Numbered from the stretch's first letter, positions 31,613-41,076 are shown. The stretch: 64,000 nucleotides of DNA from Bacteroidales bacterium (GCA_017502125.1 JAFVVN010000016.1:1-64000), one strand, 5' to 3'. The notes: generated from the sequence alone by a model not told the origin. Numbers and translations: made by a program.

Positions 31613-32548
31613 TCATCTCCAGGAAAAACGGACAAAACGGTCCTTGTCGTACAGGTCCTTCTCCACGACCACCTTCCCGAATCCGCGGGAACGGAAGACA
31701 TCTGCGGTCAGCTCACCGAGGGCCTCGTTGATTTCTACGATTCCAAAACCATCAGGAGCAAGAAGTCTGACTGCATGGTCGGCCACTGCCCTGTAGAAGA
31801 CAAGCGGATCAGAATCAGGAACAAAAAGTGCCAGATGCGGTTCATGGTCCAGGACATTGGGGCGCATCAAGGCCTTCTCCTTGTCCATCACATATGGAGG
31901 ATTGCTGACTATAATGTCATATCGTGCGGACAATCCGAAGTCCGACGGTCCGGCAAGGACATCTGCCTTGACAAAGGATGGGACCACAGCTCCGGTGCGT
32001 GCTGTTTCCTCCGAAAAGTCCTGCGACGAGGCGACTGCAAGGGCACCGTCAGAGATATCGACTGCAGTCACCTTGGCTCCGGGCATTTCCAGGGCCAGGG
32101 TCCAGGCTATGCATCCGCTGCCTGTACACAGGTCCAAAACTGCAGGAGCGGCTGACAGATGGTCAGATGAGACTTTCCCATTTCCGCTACCGAAGGCGAT
32201 TCCGCCTGATTTGCTGCCGATTCCTGATTCCAGGACGCTGCGGCAGAGGATTTCTGTTTCTGGACGGGGAATGAGGACATCAGGAGTGACACGGAACTGA
32301 CGACCATAGAAATCGGCGACGCCTGTGACATACTGGAGAGGTTCGCCTGAAGCCATCCTGCCGAAAGCCGTCATGACAGAAGAAGCATCCTCATCCGACA
32401 CCTCATACCCTGGCTCTACTATATGGGTATGTCTTCTTGTGCCGAGCTTACACTCCAGTAGCATAAAGACCATCTCCCGTGCCTCCCTATCAGGATACAG
32501 TTGTGAGATGGTCTCGATTCCTATATTTATCAGTTGCTTCAGTAACAT
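31613..32548 (-). CDS. prmC: Peptide chain release factor N5-glutamine methyltransferase
   Basis: Methylates the GGQ glutamine of release factors. The 311-aa protein has an N-terminal helical domain (MLLKQLINIGIETISQLYPDREAREMVFMLLECKLG) and a SAM-dependent methyltransferase domain with VLDLCTGSGCIAWTLALEMPGAKVTAVDIS and the catalytic VSNPPYV motif. LIPRPETE precedes the fold, as in all PrmC. The frame is open 31 codons further up, but those residues (rich in Gly/Pro/Ile) are not part of the family, so I start at the ATG at 32546-32548. It follows ddl with a gap of about 120 bp in which I see no signal. Confidence 0.94.
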   Translation of the reverse strand: MLLKQLINIGIETISQLYPDREAREMVFMLLECKLGTRRHTHIVEPGYEVSDEDASSVMTAFGRMASGEPLQYVTGVADFYGRQFRVTPDVLIPRPETEILCRSVLESGIGSKSGGIAFGSGNGKVSSDHLSAAPAVLDLCTGSGCIAWTLALEMPGAKVTAVDISDGALAVASSQDFSEETARTGAVVPSFVKADVLAGPSDFGLSARYDIIVSNPPYVMDKEKALMRPNVLDHEPHLALFVPDSDPLVFYRAVADHAVRLLAPDGFGIVEINEALGELTADVFRSRGFGKVVVEKDLYDKDRFVRFSWR

Positions 32549-32669
32549 CGTTGACACTATTACATCCTGCAAAATTTCATGGAGAATCTTGCTGTTACTG
32601 ATGAATGGAGGAGGCATTCCACCCCCGCAAGCGATCAGCAAACAGCCCGGAGGAACAGCAGAACTTATA

Positions 32670-33683
32670 TCAGTTTTCTATGACGGTGGTCAGGAAGTCG
32701 GTCATATCGAGTCCGGCTGCACGCACCATCTGAGGCACGAGAGAGGCGGCCGTCATTCCAGGGATGGTGTTCACTTCAAGGAAGTAGAGACCGTCCTCGG
32801 CACTTATATAGTCCACACGCACCAGACCGGAGCATCCCAGATGGGCATATACCTTCTTGGATACCTCCTGAATACGGTCTCTGAGGGTGTCAGGAATCTC
32901 TGCCGGACACACCTCGCGGCTATGACCGTTGTACTTGGCCTCATAGTCGAAGAACTCGTTTTCTGTGAGGATCTCGATGACAGGGAGGGCCACATATTCC
33001 TTTCCATCATGATATACGGCACAGGTGAGTTCCCTGCCCACCACTGCGGACTCAGCTATAAGCATGTTTCCCTCGGCGAATGCATATTCCACAGCCTTGT
33101 CAAAGTCCTCAATGTTCTTGACCTTGGTCACTCCGAAGCTGCTTCCACCGTCGGTAGGCTTTACGAACATCGGAAGTCCCAGCCTGTCCACAGCCTTCTG
33201 CGCCAGACCCTCCACGGGCTCGCCCTTGCGTACAAACATATCTTCCGCACATTTCACGAAGTCCACATCCTTGAGATAGCTCTTGCATGAAAACTTGTCG
33301 AATGTCATGGCAGCCACAAAGGCATTGCATCCGCTGTGGGGCACACCGAGCATTTCAAGATAGCCCTGCATCAGTCCGTTCTCACCAGGGGTGCCGTGCT
33401 GCATTATATAGGCATAGTCAAACTTGACCTTCTCCGAGCCGATCATGACGGAGAAATCATTCTTGTCGATCACAGGACGCTCTGCCTCCGGGATGACCAC
33501 CCTCATCGAGTTCCTTTTCCTGTAGGCTGCAAGGGTCCACTGTCCGAAGCGGGCGAAGATTTCATATACATCGAACAAGGTTCCGTCGATGCGTGATGCG
33601 GTGAATTCACCGCTGCGGCATGAGACTTCCCACTCGGAGGAATCGCTGCCGTATATTACTGCTATTTTTGTATATCTTGTCAT
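32670..33683 (-). CDS. ddl: D-alanine--D-alanine ligase
   Basis: Makes the D-Ala-D-Ala dipeptide for peptidoglycan. The 337-aa protein has the ATP-grasp fold: IMQHGTPGENGLMQGYLEMLGVPHSGCNAFVAAMTFDK, LPMFVKPTDGGSSFGVTKV, VGRELTCAVYHDG, and the metal-binding VRVDYISAEDGLYFLEVNTIPGMTAASLVPQM block. HGTPGENG is the substrate-loop variant common in Bacteroidota. The gene lies between the PBP1A gene and prmC on the same strand, so cell-wall genes cluster here. Confidence 0.96.
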   Translation of the reverse strand: MTRYTKIAVIYGSDSSEWEVSCRSGEFTASRIDGTLFDVYEIFARFGQWTLAAYRKRNSMRVVIPEAERPVIDKNDFSVMIGSEKVKFDYAYIMQHGTPGENGLMQGYLEMLGVPHSGCNAFVAAMTFDKFSCKSYLKDVDFVKCAEDMFVRKGEPVEGLAQKAVDRLGLPMFVKPTDGGSSFGVTKVKNIEDFDKAVEYAFAEGNMLIAESAVVGRELTCAVYHDGKEYVALPVIEILTENEFFDYEAKYNGHSREVCPAEIPDTLRDRIQEVSKKVYAHLGCSGLVRVDYISAEDGLYFLEVNTIPGMTAASLVPQMVRAAGLDMTDFLTTVIEN

Positions 33684-33700
33684 ATTCTCTTTTGGTTAAA

Positions 33701-33725
33701 GATCCTTCGCTGCGCTCAGGATGAC
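33701..33725. repeat. Short palindromic intergenic repeat-like sequence
   Basis: ATCCT (33702-33706) and AGGAT (33718-33722) flank TCGCTGCGCTC. From memory, very similar sequences recur in intergenic DNA of many gut bacteria. Only one copy is in this window, so its repeat status is inference. It sits between the PBP1A and ddl genes. Confidence 0.35.
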
Positions 33726-33769
33726 CGAAACGAATGCTCAGAACAACAAGGGGAAGATCTGGTACGGGG

Positions 33770-36121
33770 CTATTCGAAGAAGAAGGAGTCATCTTCCTCA
33801 GCCCTCATCTCTGCATCCGCATCACTGCCGTCGCAATCAAGATTGAGACTGATTCCAGGAGGGGCTATGAAACGGTCGGTCTCGTAGACACCCAGAGTGC
33901 CGTCTGCAAGGACCTTCTGCATGAAGAGTCCCCATATAGGAAGGGCCATGTTGGATCCTCCTCCGAGAGAAAGCGATTCGAAATGCACCTGACGGTCCTC
34001 AGCACCGACCCATACACCTGCAGTGAGGGATGGTGTGTATCCGATGAACCATCCGTCCGACTGGTCGTTGGTGGTTCCGGTCTTTCCGGCAATCTCGCCC
34101 TTCAGACCATATTTGAATCTCAGTCTGACTCCTGTTCCGCTGTTCACCACTCCCTGCATGAGGTTGGCCATGAGATAGGCTGTATATTCGCTGACAGCCT
34201 CCCTCTTCCTGTTGTTGAATTCGCCGAGCACGTTTCCGTTGCTGTCCTCGATGCGGGTCACGAAGATCGGTTCCACGAACACGCCCTTTGACGGGAACGT
34301 ATTGTATGCAGCCACCATCTCATATACATTCAGGTCTGCCGAACCCACACAGAGTGAATATGTCTCGTCTATGAAGCTGCCCACTCCCATCTTTCGCATC
34401 ATGTCGGTCATGGCATGAGGACCGTACTGCTTCATCAGATAGGCAGAAATGTTGTTCGAACTCTTGGTTAGTCCCCACTTGAGAGTCACCGTCTGGCCTA
34501 TCCATTCGTCCTTGTCGGTACTCTTCGGAGTCCATGTGGTGTCCTGAACCAGGAAGGTCTGAGGCACATTCACCACCTTGTCGCACGGACTCATACCCTC
34601 CTGCATGGCCAGGGTGTAGAGGAACGGCTTGATGGTAGATCCCACCTGACGCTTGCCCTGACGGACATTGTCATATTTGAAATAGCGGTAGTTAGGACCT
34701 CCGACATATGCCTTGATATGACCGGTGTGAGGCTCTATCGCCATGAACGCAGTCCTCAGGTGAGACTTGTAGTAGCGGATGGAATCGTTCGGAGTCATCA
34801 CCGTGTCTATATATCCCTTGCCGTTCCATGAAAACACGCGCATCTGGGTCTTCTCATCGAAACTCTTGAGGATCTCGGCTTCCGAGGCTCCCCTGTTCTT
34901 CATTATACGGTATCTGTCGCTCCAGCGCCTTGCCTGTCTCATCAGCTGGTCCACGGTCTCTTCCGGAACATCGTCTGAGAACGGCTTGTTCTTCTTCCAT
35001 CTGAGATCTCTCCAGAAACTTCTCTGAAGGTCCTTGCCAAGATGCTCCTCGACTGCCTCCTCAGCATATTTCTGCATCTTGTAGTTGATGGTGGTGTATA
35101 TGCGGAGACCATCCCTGTCGAGATTGTACTTCGATCCGTCCGCCTTCTTGTTCTTGTTCAGCCATCCGTAGAATCCGTCGTCCGCCCACAGAAGGGAATC
35201 CACGACATAGTCCTCATATTGATAATATGACGAACGCTTGGGCTCCTTGGCATTCATGGTGCGACGGAGCATGTCTCGGAAATATGGTCCGAGACCGGCA
35301 TTGTGGTCCTGCACCTTATATGAAAGCTGGATCGGAATCTGCTGGACTGAGTCACGGGTGTGCTTGTCAATGAAATCGGCCTTCTCCATCTGGGAGATGA
35401 CGAAGTTCCTTCTGGTGAGGGACTTGTCCGGATTGAGGGCGGGGTTATATCTCGTAGGCTTGTTCACCATACCCACGAGGGTCGCTGCCTCTTCGACAGT
35501 CAGGTCTATAGGAGCCTTTCCGAAGAAGGTCTGGGAAGCCGCCTTGATTCCATAGGCGTTGCTGCCGAAGAAGACCTGATTCATATACATCGTTATGATC
35601 TCATCCTTGGTGTAGTTCCTCTCAAGCTTGACCGCTGTGATCCATTCCTTGAGCTTGATCCATACCATCTTGAATACGGCTCCTCCAGGAATGCTGCTGG
35701 TGACGTCTTCACGTGGGTAGAGGGTCTTGGCCAGCTGCTGGGTTATGGTACTTCCTCCTCCCTGGCTGGAATCTCCCCCGAGAAGGGTCTTGAACATCAC
35801 ACGTCCGAGACTCTGGAAGTCGATTCCCGAGTGGTTATAGAATCTGACATCCTCTGTCGCCACTGCTGCATTGACCAAGTTCGGAGACAGTTCTTCATAT
35901 GTCACATAGGAACGGTTCTCTATATGGAAGGTGGTCAGGATTTCACCATCTTCGGCTATGACCTGGGTTGCCAGGTTGCTTTCCGGATTCTCCAGTTCCT
36001 CGAATGAGGGGATGTCGGCAAAGGCCCACACCGCCAGTATCAGGGACGCGACCAGGAGTACTGGGACCGAGAAAAGGATCCAGAACCATTTGACTATCTT
36101 TTTCTGTGTAGCTTCTGTCAT
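33770..36121 (-). CDS. Class A penicillin-binding protein 1A (transglycosylase/transpeptidase)
   Basis: Polymerises glycan strands and cross-links peptides. It is 783 aa. A membrane helix (WFWILFSVPVLLVASLILAVWAF) is followed by the GT51 domain (VNAAVATEDVRFYNHSGIDFQS, GGSTITQQLAKTL, KDEIITMYMNQVFFGSNAYGI). The transpeptidase domain has the catalytic Ser in RQVGSTIKPFLYTLAM, the SxN motif in LTKSSNNISAYLM and the KTG motif in GEIAGKTGTTNDQSDGWFIGY. The acidic C-terminus ends DDSFFFE. The domains are complete. A -7 element lies at 36201-36208. Confidence 0.95.
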   Translation of the reverse strand: MTEATQKKIVKWFWILFSVPVLLVASLILAVWAFADIPSFEELENPESNLATQVIAEDGEILTTFHIENRSYVTYEELSPNLVNAAVATEDVRFYNHSGIDFQSLGRVMFKTLLGGDSSQGGGSTITQQLAKTLYPREDVTSSIPGGAVFKMVWIKLKEWITAVKLERNYTKDEIITMYMNQVFFGSNAYGIKAASQTFFGKAPIDLTVEEAATLVGMVNKPTRYNPALNPDKSLTRRNFVISQMEKADFIDKHTRDSVQQIPIQLSYKVQDHNAGLGPYFRDMLRRTMNAKEPKRSSYYQYEDYVVDSLLWADDGFYGWLNKNKKADGSKYNLDRDGLRIYTTINYKMQKYAEEAVEEHLGKDLQRSFWRDLRWKKNKPFSDDVPEETVDQLMRQARRWSDRYRIMKNRGASEAEILKSFDEKTQMRVFSWNGKGYIDTVMTPNDSIRYYKSHLRTAFMAIEPHTGHIKAYVGGPNYRYFKYDNVRQGKRQVGSTIKPFLYTLAMQEGMSPCDKVVNVPQTFLVQDTTWTPKSTDKDEWIGQTVTLKWGLTKSSNNISAYLMKQYGPHAMTDMMRKMGVGSFIDETYSLCVGSADLNVYEMVAAYNTFPSKGVFVEPIFVTRIEDSNGNVLGEFNNRKREAVSEYTAYLMANLMQGVVNSGTGVRLRFKYGLKGEIAGKTGTTNDQSDGWFIGYTPSLTAGVWVGAEDRQVHFESLSLGGGSNMALPIWGLFMQKVLADGTLGVYETDRFIAPPGISLNLDCDGSDADAEMRAEEDDSFFFE

Positions 36122-36200
36122 CTTATATCATTTTCCGTTAAAAATTTTTCCTGCACCTTTACCTAAAAGGTAAGATTCCGATGGCTCAGGTACAAGACGA

Positions 36201-36208
36201 CAAAATTA
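36201..36208 (-). promoter_or_regulatory. -7 promoter element of the PBP1A gene
   Basis: The minus strand reads TAATTTTG, fitting TAnnTTTG, 80 bp upstream of the ATG. A small hairpin (TTACC/GGTAA near 36159-36173) lies in the leader. No clear TTG. Confidence 0.45.
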
Positions 36209-36218
36209 GCAACAAAAT

Positions 36219-36250
36219 TTGGAAAATTGCCCGGTTTGTGACTTACTTTG
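36219..36250 (+). promoter_or_regulatory. Probable promoter of topA
   Basis: TTG at 36219-36221, a 21-nt spacer and TTACTTTG at 36243-36250. The -7 box deviates at its second base (T for A). It is divergent from the PBP1A promoter. Confidence 0.45.
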
Positions 36251-36283
36251 CACATTCTTTTGAAAAAGGAAGGAGGTTTAAGC

Positions 36284-38596
36284 ATGAAGGAAGGAAAAAA
36301 TCTGGTGATTGTCGAGTCACCCGGAAAGATAAAGAAAATCCAGTCAGCTCTTGGAAACGACTATATAGTCAAGGCCAGCATAGGACACATCCGTGACCTG
36401 GACGAAAGCGGACTGAGCATTGATATAGATAACGGCTTCAAACCGGAATATGTCGTTCCGGCCGACAAGAAGAAGGTGGTGGCTGACCTTAAGAAGGCCG
36501 CAAAGGAGGCTTCTGCCATATGGCTGGCATCCGATGCCGACCGAGAGGGAGAGGCCATATCGTGGCATCTTTTCGAGACACTCGGGCTCAGCAGCGAAAA
36601 CACCAAGAGAATCGTTTTTCAGGAAATAACCAAGCCTGCCATCCTCAGCGCCATCGAGAATCCACGCGAGATCGACATGAACCTCGTGAACGCTCAGCAG
36701 GCCCGTCGCGTGCTTGACCGCCTCGTGGGTTTCGAGCTCTCTCCGGTCCTCTGGAGAAAGATCCAGCCGAAGCTCTCCGCAGGACGCGTTCAGTCGGTGG
36801 CCCTGCGTCTGATCGTGGACAGGGAAAGGGAGATTCTCGCATTCGACAACGAAGCATATTATAAGGTGGAGGCAGTCTTCCATCCGGAAGGAACTCCTGA
36901 AGATACCCTCGTTAAGGCAACCCTCGACAGAAGATTCCCGGACATGGAGTCAGCACAGGAATTCCTTGAAAAGTGCATAGGGGCTGAGTTCACCATATGT
37001 AATATGGACAAGAAGGAAGGCAACCGCTTCCCGGCACCTCCTTTCACCACTTCCACCCTCCAGCAGGAGGCTGCACGAAAGCTCCGTTTCTCGGTGAGCC
37101 AGACCATGAGCATAGCGCAGCACCTCTATGAGAACGGATATATCACCTACATGCGTACCGACTCGACCAATCTCTCCGCACTCGCCCTGAGCACGGCAAA
37201 GAGATTCATCTGCGACAATTTCGGAGAGGAATATTCGAAGATGAGGAACAGATGGGGCAAGGTCAAGGGAGCTCAGGAAGCACACGAGGCCATCCGCCCT
37301 ACCTATATAGACAATACTACCATCGACGGCACTCCGCAGGAGAAGAAGCTGTATGAGCTCATCTGGAAACGCACCGTTGCCTCACAGATGGCCGATGCAC
37401 AGGTGCTCAGGACCGACATCAAGGTGGCATCCGACAAGGCGGAGGAGAAGTTCAACGTACAGGCGACACAGATCCTTTTCGACGGCTTCCTCAAGCTCTA
37501 CATCGAGAGCACCGACGATCCTCAGCAGGATGATGACACCGTGATTCTGCCGGAACTCCATATCGGAGGAAAGATGACCGAGCACGGAATCACTGCCGAA
37601 TGCAAATATACCGCTGCACCATCGAGGTATACGGACGCTTCACTGATCAAGAAGCTCGAGGAGCTTGAGATAGGACGTCCGTCCACTTATGCACCGACCA
37701 TCACCACCCTCACAAAGGCACGCGGATATGTCGTGAAGGGAGACAAGACGGGAGTGAAGCATACGGTGACCAATCTCGCACTCAGGAACGGCAAGATAAA
37801 GACCTCGGTCAAGACCGAGACAGTCGGAGCAGAGAAGAACAGGCTTCTGCCTCAGGACATAGGAATGATCGTGACCGACTATCTCGTGAAGAACTTCCCG
37901 CAGGTGCTTGACTATAAGTTCACTGCAAACGTGGAGGAGGACTTTGACAAGATTGCCGGAGGAGAGATGGTCTGGAACAGTCTGATTGCCGATTTCTACA
38001 ATCCGTTCCATCAGACGGTCCAGGAGACCATGAGCAGCAGGGAATATGGAAACGGAGCAAGCCGCGAACTGGGAACCGGACCTGACGGCCAGCCTCTGGT
38101 GGCACGTTTCGGTCAATACGGAGCCTATGTCCAGAAGGGAGACGGAGCCAATAAGCAGTATGCCAGCCTCGCCCCGGGACAGCTGATCGAGAGCATAACT
38201 CTGGAAGAGGCCTTGAAACTGTTCGAACTGCCACGCACAGTGGGTCAGCATGAAGGAATCGACGTCATATGCACCAAGGGACGCTTCGGTCCTTACATCA
38301 AATATGGAGACAAGAATGTTTCACTTCCTCGCGGCACGGACCCTCTGAAAGTGGATCTGGCCACTTGCGTCAAACTGATAGAGGACAGCCGCAACAACAC
38401 TAAGGGAGGAATTATCATAGAGTATAAAGACGCTGATATTCAGGTGATTGACGGAAACTATGGTCCTTATATCAAACATGCGGGAAGCAACTACAAGCTT
38501 CCGAAAGGGACCGACCCTGCGACACTTACAGAAGAAAAGTGCAAGGAAATAATTTCTTCCTCTGCGCCTACAAGCCGTAAGAAAAGGCGCAGATAA
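36284..38596 (+). CDS. topA: DNA topoisomerase I
   Basis: A type IA topoisomerase that relaxes negative supercoils. The 770-aa protein starts with the TOPRIM domain (NLVIVESPGKIKKIQSAL, WLASDADREGEAISWHL). It has NAQQARRVLDRLVGFELSP, the active-site Tyr in GYITYMRTDSTNLS and IGRPSTYAPTITTL. Instead of zinc fingers, the C-terminus carries topoisomerase C-terminal repeats (ARFGQYGAYVQKGDG, KGRFGPYIKYGDKNVSLPRG, GNYGPYIKHAGSNYKLPKG) and a basic tail, the usual Bacteroidota form. I chose the ATG at 36284, since the upstream 12 codons of the longest frame overlap the leader and precede the conserved start. Confidence 0.96.
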   Translation: MKEGKNLVIVESPGKIKKIQSALGNDYIVKASIGHIRDLDESGLSIDIDNGFKPEYVVPADKKKVVADLKKAAKEASAIWLASDADREGEAISWHLFETLGLSSENTKRIVFQEITKPAILSAIENPREIDMNLVNAQQARRVLDRLVGFELSPVLWRKIQPKLSAGRVQSVALRLIVDREREILAFDNEAYYKVEAVFHPEGTPEDTLVKATLDRRFPDMESAQEFLEKCIGAEFTICNMDKKEGNRFPAPPFTTSTLQQEAARKLRFSVSQTMSIAQHLYENGYITYMRTDSTNLSALALSTAKRFICDNFGEEYSKMRNRWGKVKGAQEAHEAIRPTYIDNTTIDGTPQEKKLYELIWKRTVASQMADAQVLRTDIKVASDKAEEKFNVQATQILFDGFLKLYIESTDDPQQDDDTVILPELHIGGKMTEHGITAECKYTAAPSRYTDASLIKKLEELEIGRPSTYAPTITTLTKARGYVVKGDKTGVKHTVTNLALRNGKIKTSVKTETVGAEKNRLLPQDIGMIVTDYLVKNFPQVLDYKFTANVEEDFDKIAGGEMVWNSLIADFYNPFHQTVQETMSSREYGNGASRELGTGPDGQPLVARFGQYGAYVQKGDGANKQYASLAPGQLIESITLEEALKLFELPRTVGQHEGIDVICTKGRFGPYIKYGDKNVSLPRGTDPLKVDLATCVKLIEDSRNNTKGGIIIEYKDADIQVIDGNYGPYIKHAGSNYKLPKGTDPATLTEEKCKEIISSSAPTSRKKRRR

Positions 38597-38613
38597 TATT
38601 AAGAATCTTAAAT

Positions 38614-38666
38614 TTTGACCGCGAAATGTTGATAATTTATATTTTATCATTAATTTCGCGGTCAAA
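38614..38666. repeat. 14-bp perfect inverted repeat between topA and the Lrp-type gene
   Basis: TTTGACCGCGAAAT (38614-38627) and ATTTCGCGGTCAAA (38653-38666) are exact reverse complements 25 bp apart, with a further GATAA/TTATC pairing inside. A short T run follows on the plus strand. It may terminate topA transcription, or be an operator for the dimeric regulator encoded 22 bp downstream. Confidence 0.65.
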
Positions 38667-38688
38667 TTCGTTTTAAATCGTAAGGTAT

Positions 38689-39219
38689 ATGCAGAACTAT
38701 CAGATCGATCAGATTGACCAGAAGATACTTTCGTTCCTGGTCAAGAATGCCAGAATGCCTTTCCTGGAGATTGCGCGTGAGTGTAATGTGTCCGGAGCTG
38801 CGATCCACCAGAGAGTGAAAAGGCTGGAGACCAACGGTGTCATCACCGGATCACGCCTTCTTGTGAAGCCTCAGGCATTGGGACTCAACGTGTGCGCCTA
38901 TGTAAGCGTGTCACTTTCGGAAGCAAACAAGTATCCTGAGGTGATCGAAGCCTTCAAGAAGATATCAGAAATCGTGGAGTGCCATTTCGTGACAGGAAGA
39001 TATGCCCTGCTTATCAAGCTCTATTGCTTTGACCATGACCACCTTATGCAGATCCTTCTGAATACGATCCAGAAGATTCCTTACGTTCTTCAGACAGAGA
39101 CACAGATTTCGCTCGACCAGGCGATAGAGCGTCAGGTGTGGGTGAAGGAGTATCAGAACACCAGCTTCTCGGCAAGCGTCAGAAAGAGCAGAGAGGCCAA
39201 GAAGCATCACAAGGAATAA
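38689..39219 (+). CDS. Lrp/AsnC-family transcriptional regulator
   Basis: A 176-aa DNA-binding regulator. The N-terminal winged helix-turn-helix (about 5-60: IDQKILSFLVKNARMPFLEIARECNVSGAAIHQRVKRLETNGVITGSRLLV) is typical of the family. The C-terminal RAM domain (about 70-145: AYVSVSLSEANKYPEVIEAFKKISEIVECHFVTGRYALLIKLYC) forms oligomers and usually binds an amino acid. A basic tail (SVRKSREAKKHHKE) is added. The effector is unknown. The 14-bp inverted repeat just upstream could be its own operator. Its 3' end overlaps that of the convergent ispD gene by 13 bp. Confidence 0.93.
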   Translation: MQNYQIDQIDQKILSFLVKNARMPFLEIARECNVSGAAIHQRVKRLETNGVITGSRLLVKPQALGLNVCAYVSVSLSEANKYPEVIEAFKKISEIVECHFVTGRYALLIKLYCFDHDHLMQILLNTIQKIPYVLQTETQISLDQAIERQVWVKEYQNTSFSASVRKSREAKKHHKE

Positions 39220-39926
39220 CCCTCTCCAAGAGCAGCCGTCACAGCCCTGGCAAGGATAAGGTCCTCCGGGGTCGTGATCTTTATATTAAGCCTCTCTCCC
39301 ATCGCGTAAGAGAGGCTTTTTCCGTATCTGGACACCACCGAGGCATCGTCCGTGAACGAGGTGTCATAGGCCATGCCATATGCTGCCTTGATGATTTCAG
39401 ACTGAAATATCTGAGGGGTCTGGGCACCGAAAAGGATGCTTCTGTCCACCGTCCGGCCCGGAATCTCCTCCCACAGCCCGTCATGGCCTGAAGCCTGCAG
39501 CACCTTCATGGTGTCCACGCATGGAACCACAGGAATGACGCCGGGACAATTCTCTGCAAGACCGAACAGTTCGCGTATCTTCCCGGGAGTCACAAGAGGG
39601 CGGACTCCGTCATGGACAGCGACCAATGCTCCCTCCGGCACCCTTTCGAGGGCATTTCTCACGGAGTGGAAACGGGTTATTCCACCCTTGACCAGAATCT
39701 GCGGGCAGATGAAATTATGCTCAAGACAGTAGTCCTTCCAGTACTGGATGAACTCGTCAGGAAGCACACAGATCACGGATATCCCGGGGCAGGCTTCGAG
39801 AAAGACCTCCATGGTCTTCTGCAATATGGCCTTGCCGTCAAGTTCCAGAAACTGCTTAGGGAGCTGCGCCCCCATCCTTGAGCCGCTGCCTGCAGCCATG
39901 ATCACTACATATCTTTTTCTTTCCAT
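39207..39926 (-). CDS. ispD: 2-C-methyl-D-erythritol 4-phosphate cytidylyltransferase
   Basis: Third step of the MEP isoprenoid pathway (CTP + MEP). The 239-aa protein begins MERKRYVVIMAAGSGSRMGAQLPKQFLEL with the nucleotide-binding G-rich loop. It has VAVHDGVRPLVTP and the C-terminal LNIKITTPEDLILARA typical of IspD. The ATG at 39924-39926 is chosen; the longer frame needs a TTG at 39950 that would sit at the transcription start. Other MEP genes are not in the window. Confidence 0.95.
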   Translation of the reverse strand: MERKRYVVIMAAGSGSRMGAQLPKQFLELDGKAILQKTMEVFLEACPGISVICVLPDEFIQYWKDYCLEHNFICPQILVKGGITRFHSVRNALERVPEGALVAVHDGVRPLVTPGKIRELFGLAENCPGVIPVVPCVDTMKVLQASGHDGLWEEIPGRTVDRSILFGAQTPQIFQSEIIKAAYGMAYDTSFTDDASVVSRYGKSLSYAMGERLNIKITTPEDLILARAVTAALGEGYSL

Positions 39927-39958
39927 AGTCCGCTTTCTTCTGATATTCAAGAGGCCAA

Positions 39959-39966
39959 CAAAATTA
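39959..39966 (-). promoter_or_regulatory. -7 promoter element of ispD
   Basis: The minus strand reads TAATTTTG, fitting TAnnTTTG, 33 bp before the chosen ATG. The -33 TTG is not clear. Confidence 0.4.
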
Positions 39967-40049
39967 GCAATTTTTTATCTATGATATTGAGATATATTTT
40001 GTATTTTTACGGCCTATTTGGTTTTATCGAAAAATTGCACAAAAAAAAT

Positions 40050-41072
40050 ATGGGATTTTCATTCTTGACACAAGAGATTGCGATGGACCTCGGTACGGCG
40101 AACACCGTCATTTTCCAGAACGACCAGATCGTGCTTGACGAACCGAGCATCGTGGCTATCGACAATAACACAGGCAAGGCTATCGCCCTCGGACAGAAGG
40201 CAAAGCTCATGCAGGAAAGGGAGAACCCCGGCATCAAGACAGTCCGCCCGATGAAGGACGGAGTCATCGCAGACTTCAACGCTGCAGAGATGATGATCAG
40301 AGGATTCATCAAGCAGGTGAACAGCCGCCGCAGGTCTCTCTTCACCCCCAACATAAAGATGGTGGTGGGCATTCCTTCAGGAAGTACCGAAGTGGAGATC
40401 AGAGCGGTGCGTGACTCTTCGGAGCATGCAGGAGGACGTGACGTATATCTGATCTTCGAGCCTATGGCATCTGCACTCGGAATCGGACTCGACGTGGAGG
40501 CACCTAAGGGTAACATGGTCGTGGATATAGGAGGAGGTACCACCGAAATTGCTGTGATCTCTCTCGGAGGCATCGTGGTCCAGGACTCCATCAAGGTGGC
40601 AGGAGACGTGTTCACAAACGACATCCAGCAGTATCTCAGACAGCAGCACAACATCAGGGTGGGACAGATCACCGCGGAGAAGATCAAGATCGCCATCGGA
40701 GCCGTCCTTCCTGACCTCGACGAGGAGCCGGAGCCATATTCAATCACAGGTCCTAACCTCATGACCGCACACCCGGTCCATGCTACGATCACATATCAGG
40801 AGATCGCACACTGCCTGGACAAGTCCGTGGCCCGAATCGAGACCGGAATCCTCCATGTCCTGGAGCAGACTCCGCCTGAGCTTTATTCGGACATCGTCGA
40901 GAACGGTATCCACCTCGCAGGCGGCGGATCCCTTCTCAGAGGTCTTGCAAAGCGTCTGAGCGAAAAGGTGAACATTCCGTTCTATGTTGCAGACGACCCG
41001 CTCAGGGCCGTGGCACGCGGAACCTGTCTTGCCCTCAAGAACACAGAGAACTACACATTCCTCATGAGATAA
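40050..41072 (+). CDS. mreB: Rod shape-determining protein MreB
   Basis: Bacterial actin that positions the elongation machinery. The 340-aa protein has phosphate loop 1 (IAMDLGTANTVIF), VVGIPSGSTEVEIRAV, phosphate loop 2 (MVVDIGGGTTEIAVISLGG), and GIHLAGGGSLLRGLAKRLSEKVNIPFYVADDPLRAVARG. The frame is open 23 codons further upstream, but those residues do not belong to the family, so I start at the ATG at 40050. It is the first gene of mreB-mreC-mreD-mrdA-rodA. Confidence 0.97.
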   Translation: MGFSFLTQEIAMDLGTANTVIFQNDQIVLDEPSIVAIDNNTGKAIALGQKAKLMQERENPGIKTVRPMKDGVIADFNAAEMMIRGFIKQVNSRRRSLFTPNIKMVVGIPSGSTEVEIRAVRDSSEHAGGRDVYLIFEPMASALGIGLDVEAPKGNMVVDIGGGTTEIAVISLGGIVVQDSIKVAGDVFTNDIQQYLRQQHNIRVGQITAEKIKIAIGAVLPDLDEEPEPYSITGPNLMTAHPVHATITYQEIAHCLDKSVARIETGILHVLEQTPPELYSDIVENGIHLAGGGSLLRGLAKRLSEKVNIPFYVADDPLRAVARGTCLALKNTENYTFLMR

Positions 41073-41076
41073 GACC

